From Ascidia mentula (taxonomy: Eukaryota; Chordata; Ascidiacea; Phlebobranchia; Ascidiidae): a DNA stretch of 64,000 nt. The DNA is taken from positions 18,729,001-18,793,000 of the forward strand of contig OX387199.1 in NCBI GenBank assembly GCA_947561715.1, in the 5' to 3' direction. How positions within the stretch are numbered: the first letter of the stretch is position 1; every line of letters begins with the position of its first letter. The translations under genes were made by a program, and so were the position numbers. This document shows, in pieces, positions 24,554 through 35,705 of the stretch. Below the pieces are notes generated by a model. The model did not search any database, was not told where the DNA came from, and saw only the letters and a program-made list of their open reading frames with translations.

Positions 24554-26839
24554 GATGATGTATGAGTTGGTATATAGCCTTTAGACTGTGAAGAATGGTA
24601 CGAATTAATTGATATCGGACGGTATTTAAAGGCAGTTTTTCTTGGCTATGGCATGGCGCATGACATATGCTGCCAAATCCCCGCCTATGCCTTTTACGGC
24701 TTTAATAAAAAAAATGCAGGCGGTTCCTGACTAGTGTGGAGCAACCATGCGTTACTCTGATGCACTTTTGCTTTACGGAAATTGCGTTGCGTTGTGTTGA
24801 CATTTCCTTAATCCATTTATATTTTGCGGCTTGTTTGCAGATGGTAATGTCTTAAAAATTATACAAAATGAACATCTAAAAGAGGACAATGTGAAGCTTA
24901 AGACGAAAAAGCTTTACAGCCACCATTATACCCTTTCATGTATATTTAGAAAAAGAAATACTAAATTGACATTTTGCGACATTAGCAGCGCTCATGTGTT
25001 TTTTGTTCTGCCATTACCCGTAGGGTTAACTAACATCACAGTGTAGCAAACGAAATGACACAAAATGTCTGAAAGCAGTATGGCTCGAATTACTGTTTCG
25101 GACTGAGCGTTCATAACTTCGCGACTAGACGTGACGCGTCTGCATTTTTTGCAAAGCAGCAATTTACATGCCTTCAAATGTCGCCCGCATTATCGTACGC
25201 TTAATGACGGGTCGAAACTTTCCACTTCTAACACAAGTCAGTTACACGATATAACATTCCACTTCTAACACGACCAAGTTACAAGACAAAACTTTCCACT
25301 TCAAACACAACCGAGTTACACGACAAAGGTTTCAGGAATTGATGGACGAACTTTTTAAAACCAACTGCAGGTTTTCTTCAGTTTTATTGAGAAACAATCT
25401 TTCCTTCTTGTTAAATAAACCCCGTTTAATGCCCGGGTAAGTTGGCCAATGCCACAACTGCAAATCCAAATGTTGCTTTTCCGCACAGTTGAAGATTCTT
25501 GTATATCTGGGGCATTAGTTTTCAGTGACTTCTGCAAACCTGTTGTCATCTATCGCGACGATAAAGGTTAGATAAAGGGACAGACAGAAACGTGGGGTCT
25601 CAAAAGGACTAGAAGTAAATGCAGGAGTGCATCCAGAGAAAAAGTGGTCTTGGGCTCGCATTTTGGAGGATATAGCGCATGATATCGTGTCTTACTATGT
25701 AGACATCCGTTCGTAAAACTATTTTGTTGCTATAAAAATAACGATCACGACAGTAATTTCCACTGAACTGAGCTACAAGATTTTTTGTTGTCTACGTTTG
25801 TTTGAGTCATTTTTACACGGCCAACACGCCTTGAAATAAGTTTATATTGACCGCATTGGCTGAAGAGCTTTTGGCGCCTTTGTTTTGTACTTTGTATGAC
25901 ATAATTTTGTGCAAAATTGAGGAGTAAGGCTAGAACGTCCAAGCAAGAACGTGGTTTACCTTATGGGAACAGGTTAACGCAGGAAACAAATGAAATTCTC
26001 TTCATTTTAGGTTTCGTATTATCCTTGGTGCACTTAAGTCCTAAAACGCCTGAGTTGATCATGAAACAGGCGAAAACAACTGTAATCTTTTAGGTGAATT
26101 TCAACGTCAATGTACATCACAAGACAATACTTTTTGAAAGTATGTGTATGAAAACTTGTAAACGTCTTTGCTTTCTCATTACGCTTTGTCTCGTATATTT
26201 CCGGTTGGCTGGTCATGCGTGCAAAAAAATCGTCCAGAAAAAAGTTGTGTCGCGTCAGCACCGTGGGGGTGATTTCGTCGTCATTGGGAGTCTCAATCAC
26301 GATTGTTTGCCTGATAAAGCATTACAACCTGTGTGAGAGAATATATGAGACAATGTACAAGTTCTTTGTCATGAATCTGATGAAATGTGTTCGATGTTGA
26401 TAATTTGGAATGTTTGCTTCGATTCTATCACGATTAAACAAGTTTTGCCTGTCACCAAAAACTAAATGGTCTCGGGATAACTATGGACTCAATCGTATTT
26501 GGACTGCAGAATGTCACACTCATAAACTTACCTTTGAGGGAAATCATATTACGTGTTTTACGGGAGTGAAAACATGTTTCAAGAGGCCTGATAAGCTTAT
26601 GGCGACCTCGTTAAATGTGAAGCAGTATGTGTGCACCAAAGCGTGCAGTGTGCTTTTTTCGCGTGACCTTTGTTCGTTGAGGGTGCTGTTTGTGAGCGTT
26701 TTTGAGGCATTGGAACCACTTTAAGCTGATATAGGGACGAATCCAGCCATTACGGAAAAGTGTATGTAGATAACACATCAAAACTGATTGTTTTTACGAT
26801 TTTTGCAGCCTAAATTTCGTTGATAATTTGTCTCCGATC
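24554..26839. repeat. Duplicon spacer, second copy
   Basis: Counterpart of 19,768-22,135. It includes the ADF upstream region, the shrunken minisatellite at 25,215-25,335 and the 5' flank of the gene at 26,840. An unshared block at about 25,340-26,000 has no match I can see. No gene is supported. Confidence 0.7.
25215..25335. repeat. 37-bp minisatellite, second copy
   Basis: Three diverged units related to the array at 21,007-21,152 (CTTTCCACTTCTAACAC and GTTACACGA). Confidence 0.75.
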
Positions 26840-29498
26840 ATGAAAGTGATTGTGGCTGGATTTCCAAAAACTGGAACGAAAACAATGACAGCCGCCTTAA
26901 CCCTGTTAGGTTACAACGTGTACGACTGGTTGGAAAACTTTTACTACCTTGGCGATGATTGGAAAAGACAAATTCAGAATGGATTTAAAATGGAAGATAT
27001 GCGTCGAATGTATGAGAATGTTGACGCTGTAGCCGACGATCCGTGCAATTACTACTGGGAGGAAATATTTGACGCATTTCCTGATGCAAAGGTTGCTGCC
27101 ATCTATGTTTCGTCAAATCTAAGCGATCAAGGCAATCAAAGCCATGCTTAAATCGCTGAGTTAAATTAACATGTCGGCCAACGTTAAGAAGATAAGGAAA
27201 CTTCAGACCTGGCTTTGGGGCTCATGCATATCTACCTTGCATTAACCCTGGGCAAAACTATAGGTGATAAAATAGCCAATTGGATTAAAATGCAGTAATG
27301 TTACATGCAATGGCATGATTGGCATGATTGCCCCACTGCGCAGGTCCTTGCTTGGCGATCACAGCTGACGTATCGCGATCATGAGGTTTTCAGGCTTGGC
27401 AGTGCAGGCAATGCAGCCTAGCTGGATCAGCCACATTTTCCTGATAAGTCGGAGCGAGATTTGGAAAATCAAGCTCCCGGTAAGGTTTGAACTCACGACC
27501 CTGGGCTAACCAGGCCCAACGCTCTACCAACTGAGCTACAGGAGCTCAGTGGTTTCACGGGGTATATTGTGGCCAAGGAACACTGGTGCGCAAGCGCACA
27601 ACTTGCCAGGCAACCTTCACATATACGTAGGGGATCTCTACCACCGTATCCGATAACGCAAGTAATGTGAAGCACCAGAGTACCTTGGCCACAATATACC
27701 CCGTGAAACCACTGAGCTCCTGTAGCTCAATTGGTAGAGCGTTGGGCCTGGTTAGCCCAGGGTCGTGAGTTCAAACCTCACCGGGAGCTTGATTTTTCAA
27801 ATCTCACTCCGACTTGTCAGGAAAATGTGGCTGATCCAGCTAGGCTGCATTGCCAGGCTGCCAAGCCTGAAAACCTCATGGCTGGATTAAAATGAGCATT
27901 ATCTTTAATGTCGTATAACTAATGCCAATTTTCTTTTTGCTTCGGTGAACAGAAACTTAAGATCAGTTGGCTAATTCAAACGAAACGTAAAATACGTTAT
28001 AATCTTTCAAAAAATGTTTATTTTGTGTGCCTCGTTCCAGAGATGAAGGCTTGAAACCTTTCATTAAACATTTAAATCATATTTCTCAACATTTATTCTT
28101 TTTTAACCAAATGTCATTCCACGCTAACCCGATTCTTGTCTTTGTTACATTTTGTTTCGTCACTAATAAAGAACAATCAATATGAAAATTAAAAATAACG
28201 ATACAGATTCTGTTGAAAGACTTTTTGCGATTTCAGGTCATTCTAACAACCCGTGATGACGATTCTTGGTATCGGAGTTTCGTGAAACAAATCGATGAAA
28301 TCAACAACGATATTCCATTTCGGCTTGGTAAAACTTTCACCATCACCGGCATTAAACTGCAGTTGTATGTGTCCACAACTAGTGAGTATTTGAATCCATA
28401 GAAGAGTGTTGTGGTAAAAGTGCTCAGTGGAAAGAAAATTTTATGTCAATGATTTACTTTGCAAAAAATGTGAAGCAACTAAAGTTATGGGGAACAATTT
28501 GCACTTTTAAAAGAGTTTTATTCTCATAGAGGCGGAAAAGGTAACAGCTCTTTAGCACCCCAAGTGTACGCGAATCTGCCCTCCAAAGAAAGTAATGCGT
28601 CTTTCTTTTAAGAAATACAAATCAAGTTCTTGTCCGTAGTTCGTCACTTCGGCAACGTCATGTGGTCTCGTGTGCGTTTCAAATTACAGAAAGAGGAGTC
28701 ATTGAAACACCTCAAGAGTCGACACGAGCGACAAGTTAAACAAATAACGTCTGTAAATTATTGTTGTACAAGGATGAAAAGGGTGTGGTAAAAAAATAAT
28801 AAACGAGGGACGTATTGTCATTACGGAAGTTACACAGCGATCGCTAGGCCAACATCATCTATAATCTATAGTTCAGATTAGTTCAGACAATTTTTTAATT
28901 GTTGTGGGACAAGATGTTTTGGATTTAGCTGGTATACGCACCTGTCTATACGTATGATACGTTTATGTGGTCATTGAATGCAGTGACCAAAAATGTTACG
29001 TTCATTTGCCCGATTAATCAAAACAAGATTATTTACATCTTACTCCCAAAAAGGTTTCGTCTTACAAAACGCGGCTTTCCGGTATTCTGGAATAATTTTG
29101 ATCATAATAAGTTCTATATCATACTCCGTGGTACAAGCATGTGCCTAAATGAGTCATATGTCTTGCTCTGTAAGAAAAGTTTTAGTTGAGCGAAGATTTT
29201 GCACATATTCTGAAGCAATTGTTAGTGCACCTGTGCATTATCGTTGCAGGTTGTCCCGAAAAACCAGTTGTTGGTTTACGAAGTGAAGGAAGGTTGGAAA
29301 CCTCTGTGCGATTTCCTGGGCGTTGCAGTTCCCAATATACCATTTCCTCACAAGAACAAAGGAGCCACTGTGCTTCACGATTTGAGAAAAGAGAATCCTG
29401 TGATGCAACGGATACAAAACGAACTGATGATTTCTCGCGCTTGTTTGTTTATGATGTTTGTGGTTGTTCTAAACGCCTATTTTCTGTATTTGTTGTAA
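26840..29498 (+). CDS. Sulfotransferase-like gene with altered intron 3 donor
   Basis: Four exons: 26,840-27,091, 28,237-28,381, 28,640-28,743 and 29,250-29,498, a nominal 250 codons. The exons are free of stops, with P-loop GFPKTGTKTM, VILTTRDDDSWYRS and the GWKPLCDFLG signature. The tail has Arg in place of Leu (MISRACLF). At the end of exon 3, where the other copies read AAACAG/GTAA, this one reads AAACAA/ATAACG, so the GT donor is lost. The nearest GT (28,749) would shift the frame. Unless AT is used, correct mRNA is unlikely. Intron 1 (1,145 bases) contains a palindromic SINE pair. It follows the truncated ADF copy, in the same order as the first duplicon. It is either a young pseudogene or a gene with altered splicing. 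Confidence 0.75.
27413..27585 (-). mobile_element. tRNA-derived SINE, left arm of palindrome
   Basis: Minus-strand SINE with a tRNA-like head at 27,473-27,545 (A-box-like TAGCTCAGTTGGTAGAGC and B-box-like GAGTTCAAACC). Its head flank CCTTGGCCACAATATACCCC and tail GGCTGATCCAGCTAGGCTGC are shared with the other copies. It lies in intron 1 of the sulfotransferase-like gene. Confidence 0.75.
27682..27870 (+). mobile_element. tRNA-derived SINE, right arm of palindrome
   Basis: The tRNA-like part spans 27,716-27,789. It has a 7-bp acceptor stem (GCTCCTG/CGGGAGC), D arm, TGGGC/GCCCA anticodon stem and GTGAG/CTCAC T stem. There is one extra base between the D and anticodon stems, so it is not a clean tRNA. 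It mirrors the copy at 27,413-27,585 across a centre of about 100 bases. Confidence 0.75.
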
Positions 29499-30391
29499 CT
29501 TGTTAACGCTTATCGAACGCTTTTATCTACTTTTCAGCCAGCAATGTTTGCTGGCATTCATTTGATGTGGGAAAATTGACAAAACCTTTTCTGGATTAAA
29601 TTGCGCTGAACCACTGCAGCTATTTTCCATACAATACGTCTTATCTGACAAATTAGCCAACATGGACAAAGTTTGATATCTGACGTGCGTGGAATGAACG
29701 CACAAAAATTATCCGTTATATTTCAACATGGGGGAATTAAACAGAATCCCACCAAACACATTTACGCTAGAATCAATGTGTCGTTTATACGCAGTGTCCT
29801 TCTATACCAAATACAATAATAACCTGTACTGTTGCCGCATAGTTATCAAGCCCGTCAAGCAAAATTAATTATTTTTGTTTTTATTCTATCGACACATTCG
29901 TTGTTCATCAGGCATTTTGGCAAAAAAACGCAGTTTTGAGGGGCATTATCAACATTTTGGCAAAAAAACGCAGTTTTGAAGGCATAAATGCAGTCAAAAA
30001 AGAATATACTGTGTATGTGTTCAAAAACGTTGTGTGTAATTTTACAACAGGAACGAACCGAAAAGAATTCCCGTTGTTGGCAGTGTTTTTCCAACACTTC
30101 CTTTCCCTACTATGTTTGTAACTTTGCGCGATTTTGAGTTATTTTATTTAGGTTAAATTCTTTCTCTGATTGGCACTCTTTTGCAAAAGACTGACTTTTG
30201 TAATGTAAACAGTACACAAGCTTTCGCGATTTTCCCTCGCTTCGTCAGGTGTAAATGAACACCTTATTTAGATTATCTTCTGGCTTTCCACAATGATTTA
30301 AAAACGCTAACTCGGTCATATAATTACTGCAATTTGTAAAGATTTGATTTTAAGTATTTAAATTGCGCTGATGCAAACCTAGAAGTATCTG

Positions 30392-30876
30392 AGTATAAAT
30401 AGACTGGCCCATATTGCTATTAACACTGTCATGTTAAAATAAGACGTTTCGACAAAAAATTATGTCATCATCAGTTTGACTGACGCGATTGGTGTAGCTT
30501 CACCATTATAAGGAGCTGACCTGACCGACGTCACATATAAGGCTCGCGCGGGTGGTGACTTCATTTTGCTATCGGCCACACACCACTAAGAGGCGCAATA
30601 TGGGCCAGTCTATTTATACTCAGAATTATGAGAAATTCCGCCTCTCAGTGGTGATTGGCCGATAGCAAAATGACGTCACCACCCGCGCGAGCCTTATCTG
30701 TGACGTCGGTCAGGTCAGCTCCTTATAATGATGGAGCTACACCAATCGCGTCAGTCAAACTGATGATGACATAAGTTTTTGTCGAAACGTCTTATTTTAA
30801 CATGACAGTGTTAATAGCAATATGGGCCAGTCTATTTATACTCAGAATTATGAGAAAACCCGTGAGTTGTGTTTCT
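30392..30876. mobile_element. Head-to-head foldback element with two hammerhead-like motifs
   Basis: Arms at about 30,392-30,597 and 30,645-30,841 are inverted copies. The string GGGCCAGTCTATTTATACTC also recurs in direct orientation at about 30,605 and 30,824, about 220 bases apart, so part of the unit is tandem as well. Each arm carries CTGATGA, a stem-loop and GAAAC: 30,760-30,788 on plus and 30,446-30,474 on minus. The 12-mer TAGAAGTATCTG stands at both borders (30,380-30,391 and 30,877-30,888). The paralogous site near 23,440 lacks the insert. The layout resembles that reported for Penelope-type retroelement ends; this assignment is inference. Confidence 0.75.
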
Positions 30877-31345
30877 TAGAAGTATCTGTTGTACAAAACT
30901 CTATATTAAGCTATGATTTTTGAACTTCAATTTTTTTATATTTTTTTAACGCACTTTGCAAATCAATAATTTTCCTGACATTATTTCCTACATCGTGTGA
31001 CCAGATTTCAAGCTTTTGGTCACATGACATCATGCTGCAGCATTGACTTCCAGCAACACTCACAAAACCGCTTCAGTCAAATTTAACAACCAGCAGAGTT
31101 ACAACTTTTTCAATATCTGTGTAATAAGCGAAGCACAGAACAGCAACAAGAAATGAAATCGAACAACAAGACACGGAATCCTAAAGCATAATACAATTGA
31201 ATCAAGCGCTAACTTAGGAAACTGAAACAAGTTTCCTATCCCTTAGGCAGAACTTGCTTTTTAGACAGAAAAGCGAAATTTAAACCCAGTGATGACGATA
31301 ACAAATAAATGTCGAAACAGGATGCATATTGCTGTTGGTATTGCA

Positions 31346-31450
31346 GTCAAAACAGGATACACTGTACTGTTGGCATTGCAGTCAAAACAGGATACACTGT
31401 GCTGTTGGCATTGCAGTCAAAACAGGATACATATTGCTGGTGCTTTTGAG
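31346..31450. repeat. 35-bp minisatellite
   Basis: Three exact-spaced starts of GTCAAAACAGGATACA at 31,346, 31,381 and 31,416, with spacers built on CTGTTGGCATTGCA. Related single units occur near 23,260-23,320 (AAAACAGGATACACTGTG), so the motif predates the duplicon. Confidence 0.8.
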
Positions 31451-31680
31451 CCGTTACGGAAATGCTTTTTTTTACTGCAACAAAAACGCATCAAAGCCAT
31501 GCCATTCCACAAATGCGTATTGCATGCATGCATATTTAAAAAATACAAGAATCGATAATGAATCCTGGAGTTTAACCGTTTTCTACATCTACAACATCAA
31601 AAAAATCAGCATCTGAATATTAAAAAAAAACTATTGCGAAAGCCTAACTATATAACAGAAGACAACACATTGAACAAGAT

Positions 31681-32434
31681 TTAAACGTATTTATATTTTC
31701 CAGTAGTTGCATCTTTTTCCACCTTTTTACCACAAAACTCAATGAAATTGAACTGCAGAGCATCAAGAATCCAAGGCCTTGACGTGTCGTTAAAACCGTG
31801 GCAAAAAGAAGATAGTCCAGGTAATGCTTTTTTAGCCTCATCCCTCATTGAAATCAATGGGAATTGTTCACTTGGCGGGGCGTTTGGTCCCAACCAAGAA
31901 ACGAGCACAGCCTTTCCACCCACGGTCCCATCTTCCAACTTTCCCCGAACATCAAACACGGCGAACCTGAACAAAACATTTTGGTGCAGGAGAAAGTTAC
32001 CGGTCATTCACTAAGACCTATAGTTATTTGTCTAATAAAGATTGGTCAGACTCTCAAACACAATCGCTTTGGAAAAACAGTGGCTGATGAACGACCAAGC
32101 AGAATTGTCGAAAAAAACACAAATTTAAATGTTGCAAAATTGCCGACTAACACAAAATATACCCAACATTCATAAACGATTTGTGTTACGTGATTCGAAA
32201 ATAATATATCGCTATATAGGTTACAAAGCAAACATACTTGGCTTCGCCGTCCCCAAATTCAGCCACCAAGTCCTTGAATGGGTCGGCGCTCCTCATATCG
32301 AATTTTTTGTCTATTCTCAACGACCCTTCACGAACAACCATTGTAAAGCCTGGATATCCATCTTCATTAACAACCATCTTTTCTTTGAAGAATTGGGTGA
32401 TCTCAGGGTCCACGGATATTCTTTTATTTTGCAT
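31681..32434 (-). CDS. ADF/cofilin-like actin-binding protein, second intact paralogue
   Basis: Exons 32,238-32,434 (start codon 32,432-32,434) and 31,681-31,966, one GT-AG intron in phase 2, 160 residues. Exon 1 runs from MQNKRISVDPEITQFF through IDKKFDMRSADPFKDLVAEF. Exon 2 starts FAVFDVRGKLEDG and holds AVLVSWLGPNAPPSEQF, matching the central strand and actin-binding helix region of cofilins, and ends KKVEKDATTGKYKYV. It is clearly diverged from the copy at 19,152 yet shares the intron position exactly. No damage is seen. It lies just before the tandem array, whose ghost ADF exons resemble it in part. Confidence 0.82.
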
Positions 32435-33012
32435 AATGGCGTTGACTAGATAACGTTCCGTCCTGTAGCTTGTTGTTCAGAAATGATACGAACACAGCAA
32501 TATTGTCGCAAAAATGCCCTTCCTCAATTTATTTTTTTCCTACAAATACCATGAATGACGCCGCACGTATTACAAATTAAAAAAAAGACAAGGCAGCTGC
32601 AGCTGCAGTAATGAACTTTCTAAAAAAAACTGCGGATTTACCCTAAGTTCATGCAGATTTACCCTAAATTCATGCAACATTACCCAGTGGCTTAGGCTTC
32701 TGCCTTTCTCTTGCGTCTGCGTTACGCAACATGAGTTTTGGTGTTGCAATCCGTAAAGTCTGTTTTGCTTTCACAAAAGAATCCTCCGGTGGTTAAGGTG
32801 TTGCTGTTTCAAATACCCAGCCCAAATGTATCACTACAATAGTTATTTACGATCACCCTAATACAACCACAAACGAATCACTTTTCTTGTGTGGTGCTTG
32901 GGCATTAAACTTTAAGTAATAAATACCACGTTTTAGAAAGCAGCAATGTTCCATGCAATAGCACGATTGTCAGGATCGCCTCACTGCGCAGGTCCTTACT
33001 TCGCGATAACAG
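32435..33012. other. Array border
   Basis: Includes a doubled ACCCTAAATTCATGCA/ACCCTAAGTTCATGCA stretch near 32,640-32,680. From about 32,660 the sequence reappears inverted up to 43,800, so the outer border of the repeat structure lies here. No gene is seen. Confidence 0.6.
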
Positions 33013-35492
33013 CTATCGTATAGGATCATTAGGCTTCGCAATCCAGGCATTGCAGCCTAACTGGATCGGTCACGTTTTTCAGCCACACTTCTACCACGTT
33101 TTACCACAATATATTATATAGTGTTTTGAATGATCATCGCTAATATTAATTTATTGTAATATTGGCTACTAGCACGAAAAGTGTGAATACCATTGTAGGT
33201 AAGCACTATTATTATTAGTCTGGTGATGTGCGACACAATCAGAATATCGCAACAATTTACCGTCAGGAAACTCAGGGCCTTCCGCAAACATATAAAGCGA
33301 TTGTCGTGAGGAGCAGGCAAAAAGTCACTCGTCACAATATAATACAAAAAAAGAAACCATTATTGTAATAAAGAGATGATTTAAGTGAAACATTCGACAA
33401 ACCGCAAATTGTTTAAAGAATTTAAATGCAATCAAGCGTTCACAATGTTCGGTGACCTTTTAAGAAAACGCTGAGAAACCCGTTTTGCAAACGGCGCTGT
33501 TTTTCATAGAGCTTTTCTCTATTATAGTTGCCCTGTACCCAAACACGTCAATACCCACTTCACGCAACATCGCCCAAGCATTTCGTTTTGTATTCGTTTT
33601 AGTCAAACTAATCTCAACAGTTTTTTGTCAGCATATGTAAAGCTGGCTGGGGACAGGTGGTTGACAACAATTGACACACATGCGTCATATGTTTACCAGC
33701 TAGTGTTTTGTGCTCAGTGTAGCTAGCTTACGCAATATATTTACAAAAATAAAAAACAAAATCCCTTTTCCCTTGACGGGATGATATTGATGGAACAGAC
33801 AGTTCCACTTCGCAACTCCACATTATATGTCTTTTACATATGGATTAACCAAGACATTCAACCTTTAAAACATCGTATTGTCTGCAGAAGGGTTTATTAA
33901 GACAAAAAAAACTTCCACATTTCGACACACAATACCTTTTCTCTAAAACATGCTTATCTGCATCTCCTCTTGCCACTCCATCAAAGTCTACTCCCACAAC
34001 CCAACTTCTCCAAATATTTCATCGCGAAGTTTGTACGGAAAAATAGGAACTTGTTAAAATAGAAGAGAGATGGCGCAAACGCATTAGTGCTTGACGGTTG
34101 AACGCCCAAGTGACGGAGATAGGGAACTAAATTCTCGGGCATGGGGCAAAGCTAGCATCAAAGAATTTTGTGAACAAGCAAAGGTGTGCAGTTGTTTTGT
34201 CGGCTAAAAATAATTTGACGAATTTCGGTTGCGATGCAATTTGTGATCGACCTCACGATAAAAAACGGTTTGGTTAAATCTGTTATGAATCAACTTTGCA
34301 CAGATTGTGTGGAATTCCATTATTTCTTTGATGAAACTACGTTTTTTTAATTTGCAATGTTGTCCTTTTGATACAACACGTTTAGAATTGAAGTGCTTTT
34401 CAACCTTTCACTGGTTTTAATATTGATTTTCGTTGCCACGTTACCTGTAAATTAAGAAGCTTGTGGTTGAAGATAACCAGCCAAATGTCCATAAATTGCC
34501 ATTACATCTGGTTTGAGCAAATCCGTATATGCGTATATTTGTACGCTGTACCAAGCGTTGGTTGCCGATGTAGAGATCAATCTATGTGGATGTGCAGTTA
34601 TTGGAATTTGAAAAACAAGCAACCAATCATTTTTATTTTGCCTCCCATATCACGTGACTTAACTTTATGTACCAAGTGGAATTAGAATATGTGGTATTAA
34701 AATCATAACGATATTGGTTAATGCTTTTATTTGCAGAGATAGACCTCTAGCGACCGCTGCCGACTAAATTTTTGCGTGGCAAGAAATGCAAGATGGCCAT
34801 TCTTAATACCTGAAGTAAGTTTCGACTGAATGCAAAAACATCTATTTTTACCTACCTTATCTGCCAGTTTCTTCCCCCAATGAAAACTCACCTAATTGGT
34901 CTACATTAAAAATAATCTGAATCACCTACAGGAGCTTGAAAACGAAATTTAAAGCGCATATGGTGCGTATAGCATTGCCACAAACATCATAAACAAATAA
35001 GCGATATAAACTACAATTTCGTTTTGTATAAGAACGAAGGTGCAGGAATATGTTTAGTTTTGTTAGATCTCGCGGGAAAAATCGGGAAAGCTGGCTGGTC
35101 CAGCTAGGCTGCAACGCCTTGGCTGTGAAGTCTGTAAATCTAATAAAAATGCATGACCACATGCATGACTGCCCAGTAGGGCATTTGGAATAGCCATCTT
35201 TCTTGAGGTGAAAATGGCGAGAAACGAAGATTTCTTGTTTTAAAACAAGCCCCAACAATAGATATAGGGTTGCGGTAAGCCAGTGAATCACAATGTGTCG
35301 TTATAAATTGATAAAAATGTTTCTAAATCACAACGCTGACGTGTAGGACCAAATATATTCATTATGTTCGCTGGATTTATAGACACGAAACAGCTATTTT
35401 TTTCCACATTGCTGTTATTTAGGAGCTCATAAATTCCACCCGACATTAATATTATGTTTCAATTTCAAACAGACCAGTGAAAACGAAATTTC
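33013..35492. repeat. Tandem unit 1
   Basis: First of three direct copies. Landmarks are CTATCGTATAGGATCATT at the left border, GAGATGATTTAAGTGAAACA at 33,373, a 74-codon ORF at 34,461-34,685 and a SINE tail scrap at 35,093-35,130. On the minus strand, 34,949-35,026 decodes as a decayed sulfotransferase tail (QNEIVVYIAYLFMMFVAML). The period to unit 2 is 2,693 bases. The conserved short ORF of later units is broken here by a stop near 34,085. Confidence 0.85.
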
Positions 35493-35690
35493 AAACAGGA
35501 AAGAATAAACGTTAACCCCCCGATGTACAGTTTGTTTAGAGAAATGGTGGCATCTACAAATGATAGCTGCCGAGGATTTACCTTGGTTTCGTGTGGGGCG
35601 ACCATAAAATAGACAAAAGAATCGTTAATAGCATCGCCGACCCATTCAAGGAATTGGTAGCTGAAATTTCCGATGACAACGCAAGGTTTC
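35493..35690 (+). pseudogene. ADF/cofilin-like exon 1 relic on the plus strand
   Basis: Two frames decode family strings. First comes NVNPPMYSLFREMV and RGFTLVSCGATIK, then after a missing base IDKRIVNSIADPFKELVAEI, equivalent to the IDKK...ADPFKDLVAEF region of the intact genes. The exon is frameshifted at about 35,611 and no exon 2 was found. It lies between tandem units 1 and 2, opposite in orientation to the intact ADF-like genes. Confidence 0.75.
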
Positions 35691-35705
35691 TTTTGCATTT
35701 TAACG

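Larger units (their letters stand above)
29499..31680. repeat. Duplicon 3' flank, second copy
   Basis: Counterpart of 22,809-23,680 as far as about 30,960, with the foldback element inserted at 30,392. A doubled ATTTTGGCAAAAAAACGCAG stands at about 29,910-29,980. A hammerhead-like motif lies on the minus strand at 30,221-30,248 (CTGACGA, a GCGA/TCGC stem, GAAAG). No gene is supported; ORFs at 31,289-31,616 come from the 35-bp repeat. Confidence 0.65.

Noticed and set aside
27716-27789. Functional tRNA gene
   Set aside because: It folds into a near-cloverleaf, but has an extra base between D and anticodon stems and shares head and tail flanks with several other dispersed copies, as expected for a SINE.
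31346-31450. CRISPR-like array
   Set aside because: The spacers are themselves repeats of one 35-bp unit and the context is animal DNA; it is a minisatellite.
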